Origin: an uncultured Dorea sp.
GTDB lineage: Bacteria > Bacillota > Clostridia > Lachnospirales > Lachnospiraceae
NCBI GenBank assembly: GCA_910584095.1
Contig: CAJTYU010000045.1
Coordinates: 1-14,604, forward strand
Direction of reading: 5' to 3'
Length of the DNA stretch: 14,604 nt
This document shows positions 13,040 to 14,604 of this stretch, piece by piece. The notes under the pieces were generated by a model. That model was not told the origin of the DNA, did not search any database, and was given only the letters and a program-made list of their open reading frames with translations. A program made the translations under genes and the position numbers. How positions within the stretch are numbered: position 1 is the first letter of the stretch; every line of letters starts with the position of its first letter.

Positions 13040-14604
13040 TTATCTCCCTCCGCTCCTTAAATTCGTCCTCTGCTGTGCGCTTACTACGATTTCATCCAGC
13101 ATTGCGCCGCCAAGATAAACAGGGATGACAATATCCCCCGTCTGCCCATTCATATCCCGGATAGCCGCCGTAATCGCCGATGTCAGACCTGCCAGACTGC
13201 TGCCGGACGCCTCCGCAGGAGTTTGCGCCTCCGCCATGCCGGAAGCAACCTTCGGACTGATGACCATATCTTCCGACACGCCCCGGACAGCCTTTTCGAT
13301 CAGCCCCCGGCTCCCCTCGATGCCTTTGGCAAGCCCTTTCATAAAGTCCGGCATCCAAGACTCATACTCGGTCAGCGGCCCTTCATCCGGCACTGAGAAA
13401 TGCAGGAAGGATCTGATCTTGTTTGCCACATCCGCAACCGCATCCCCGACTGCGCCGATGCAGCTCCGGATGCCGTTGACAATCCCCATGATGATATCCC
13501 TGCCCCACTGCAGCGCCTTTGACGGCAATGAAGTAATGAAGCTGATTGCCTGATTAAACCCATCCTTGATTGCAGTTACGATATTTCCCATCGTGCCTTT
13601 GATGCCGCTTAGCATATTTTGGAACACGCTTGTCACCGTATTTTTTATGCCGTTCACGATGGATATGACCGTACTCTTAATGCTGTTCCAGACCGTGGAG
13701 ATCACGGTCTTAATCGCATTAACCACTGTAGTGACCGCTGTTTTGATAGCATTCCACACCGTGACAATGACGGTTTTGATAGCATTGACCACCGTGGTAA
13801 TGACGGTTTTTATCGCATTCCAAGCCGTGGTCAAAAATGTCTGGATCGCCGTAACCACCGTAGTGATGACCGTCTTAATCGCATTCCAGACCGTAGTCAC
13901 CACCAGTTTGATGGCATTAAACACCGTGGTAATAATGGTCTTATACAGGTTGAAATACGTTGTGATAATAAGTCTGATCGCTTCCGCAGCCGCGGAAAAT
14001 ATCAGCTTGATGCTTTCCCATATCCCGGAAAAGAATGTTTTAATTCCCTCCCATATGGTCTTAGCTGCAGCAGAAATTGCTTCCCACGCTGCTGTAAAAA
14101 ACACTTTCAGCCCTTCCCATACGGCAACTGCCGCTTCCTTAATCTGGTTCCAGAGGTTTATCCAAAACTCCCGGAATTCCTCACAGTTATTCCACAAATA
14201 AATAAACGCGGCAACAAGTGCTGTAATGGCTGCAATAATCAGGGCTATCGGGTTGGCAAGCATGGTGGCATTCAAGGCGGTGAAAGCAGTCTTTACCGTA
14301 TTGATGACACCTGCAATCTTTGGTACAACCGTCATAATCGTACCGACTGCGGAGATGACTTTCCCCACCACGATAAGGACCGGACCCAATGCCGCCGCCA
14401 GCAGTGCCACCGTCACAATAACTTTCTTCGTCCCCTCGTCCATGCCGTTGAGCCAGTCTACGAACGTCTGTACCCACCCGACAATCTGCTTGATGGCGGG
14501 CATCAGAAGTTCCCCGAAGGAGATCGCCAGTCCCTCCAGCGCAGATTTCAAGATGGTAAGCTGCCCCTGAAGGTTATCAAGCTGTGTATCCGCCATCTGC
14601 TGCG
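13040..14604 (-). CDS. Phage tail tape measure protein, C-terminal part (cut by window edge)
   Basis: About 520 residues are visible. The reading frame stays open to the window edge before the ATG at 14596, so the true start lies outside. The protein spans the tail lumen and sets tail length. Visible order, counted from ATG 14596: the typical DNLQGQLTILKSALEGLAIS segment, two long hydrophobic stretches (about 59-90 and 113-135), then a run of 11-residue repeats from about 149 to 335 with Trp, Phe or Val at the same position, a further amphipathic region with RDIIMGIVNGI and SFLHFSVPDEGPL, and a Ser/Ala-rich end. SVPDEGPL is a common feature of Clostridia phage tape measures. The small tail component begins 3 bases past the stop. 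Confidence 0.93.
   Translation of the reverse strand, partial: QQMADTQLDNLQGQLTILKSALEGLAISFGELLMPAIKQIVGWVQTFVDWLNGMDEGTKKVIVTVALLAAALGPVLIVVGKVISAVGTIMTVVPKIAGVINTVKTAFTALNATMLANPIALIIAAITALVAAFIYLWNNCEEFREFWINLWNQIKEAAVAVWEGLKVFFTAAWEAISAAAKTIWEGIKTFFSGIWESIKLIFSAAAEAIRLIITTYFNLYKTIITTVFNAIKLVVTTVWNAIKTVITTVVTAIQTFLTTAWNAIKTVITTVVNAIKTVIVTVWNAIKTAVTTVVNAIKTVISTVWNSIKSTVISIVNGIKNTVTSVFQNMLSGIKGTMGNIVTAIKDGFNQAISFITSLPSKALQWGRDIIMGIVNGIRSCIGAVGDAVADVANKIRSFLHFSVPDEGPLTEYESWMPDFMKGLAKGIEGSRGLIEKAVRGVSEDMVISPKVASGMAEAQTPAEASGSSLAGLTSAITAAIRDMNGQTGDIVIPVYLGGAMLDEIVVSAQQRTNLRSGGR
13619..14152 (-). repeat. 33-base / 11-residue repeats inside the tape measure gene
   Basis: Counted from ATG 14596, Trp, Phe or Val (once Ala) occupies every eleventh residue: W149, 160, 171, 182, 193, A204, F215, F226, W237, V248, W259, V270, W281, V292, W303, V314, F325. 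From 237 on, Trp and Val alternate, giving a 22-residue (66-base) higher order repeat of WNAIKTVITT and VVNAIKTVI units. The nucleotide copies at 13680-13920 are visibly similar. Confidence 0.85.

Noticed and set aside
12180..13118. 312-residue plus-strand open frame
   Set aside because: Antisense to three tail genes that have coherent protein features and ribosome binding sites. No recognisable domain.
13680..13920. Regular repeats considered as a CRISPR array
   Set aside because: The units are contiguous 33/66-base coding repeats in frame with the tape measure, without unique spacers.
13566..14201. 211-residue hydrophobic plus-strand frame resembling a membrane protein
   Set aside because: It is the complement of the repeated WNAIKTVITT units of the tape measure. 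The hydrophobic repeat pattern follows from the complement of those codons.

Overview
The window reads as the integrase-proximal end of a siphovirus-type prophage in a Gram-positive anaerobe of the class Clostridia, joined to an AT-rich accessory block. The organism call is inference. It rests on strong GGAGG-type ribosome binding sites, a TcdE/phage_holin_4-type holin, large serine recombinases with zinc ribbons, and a tape measure and tail fibre of the style seen in gut Lachnospiraceae/Ruminococcaceae phages. Every recognised gene except one is on the minus strand.

Read right to left (minus-strand direction), the phage part runs: tape measure C-terminus (14604-13040, cut by the window edge), small tail component (13036-12674), tail tip/baseplate protein (12656-10815), tail fibre-like protein (10813-9416). 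A SymE-like toxin gene then lies alone on the plus strand (8992-9354). Holin (8769-8350) and a three-domain endolysin (8347-6872) follow, and a terminator closes the lysis cassette. A three-gene serine recombinase operon comes next (6713-3744). Its first product is a stand-alone resolvase-like domain in which the catalytic serine is Asn. The other two are full-length recombinases whose genes overlap by 140 bases in different frames. A strong terminator at 3702-3735 ends the operon.

Beyond it lies a visibly AT-rich block (27% GC in bases 541-600 by hand count, against 52% in 10021-10080). It encodes a calcineurin-like metallophosphoesterase (3604-2288), a one-pass membrane protein with a beta-rich soluble domain (2119-1409), and a STAND-like P-loop NTPase fused to an Mrr-type nuclease (1399-305). 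These look like an anti-phage defence cassette carried at, or just outside, the prophage end. I cannot name it as a known system. Two diverged copies of a 40-base element with a small palindrome follow the phosphoesterase and nuclease genes and bracket the two-gene membrane/nuclease unit.

Two regulatory observations stand out. The recombinase operon and the symE-like gene have nearly the same upstream element in opposite orientations (6738-6778 and 8906-8947). A strong minus-strand terminator (8803-8832) lies opposite the symE leader and immediately upstream of the holin. It could be the end of a SymR-like antisense RNA, an attenuator of the lysis genes, or both. No tRNA, rRNA, CRISPR array or insertion sequence was seen.
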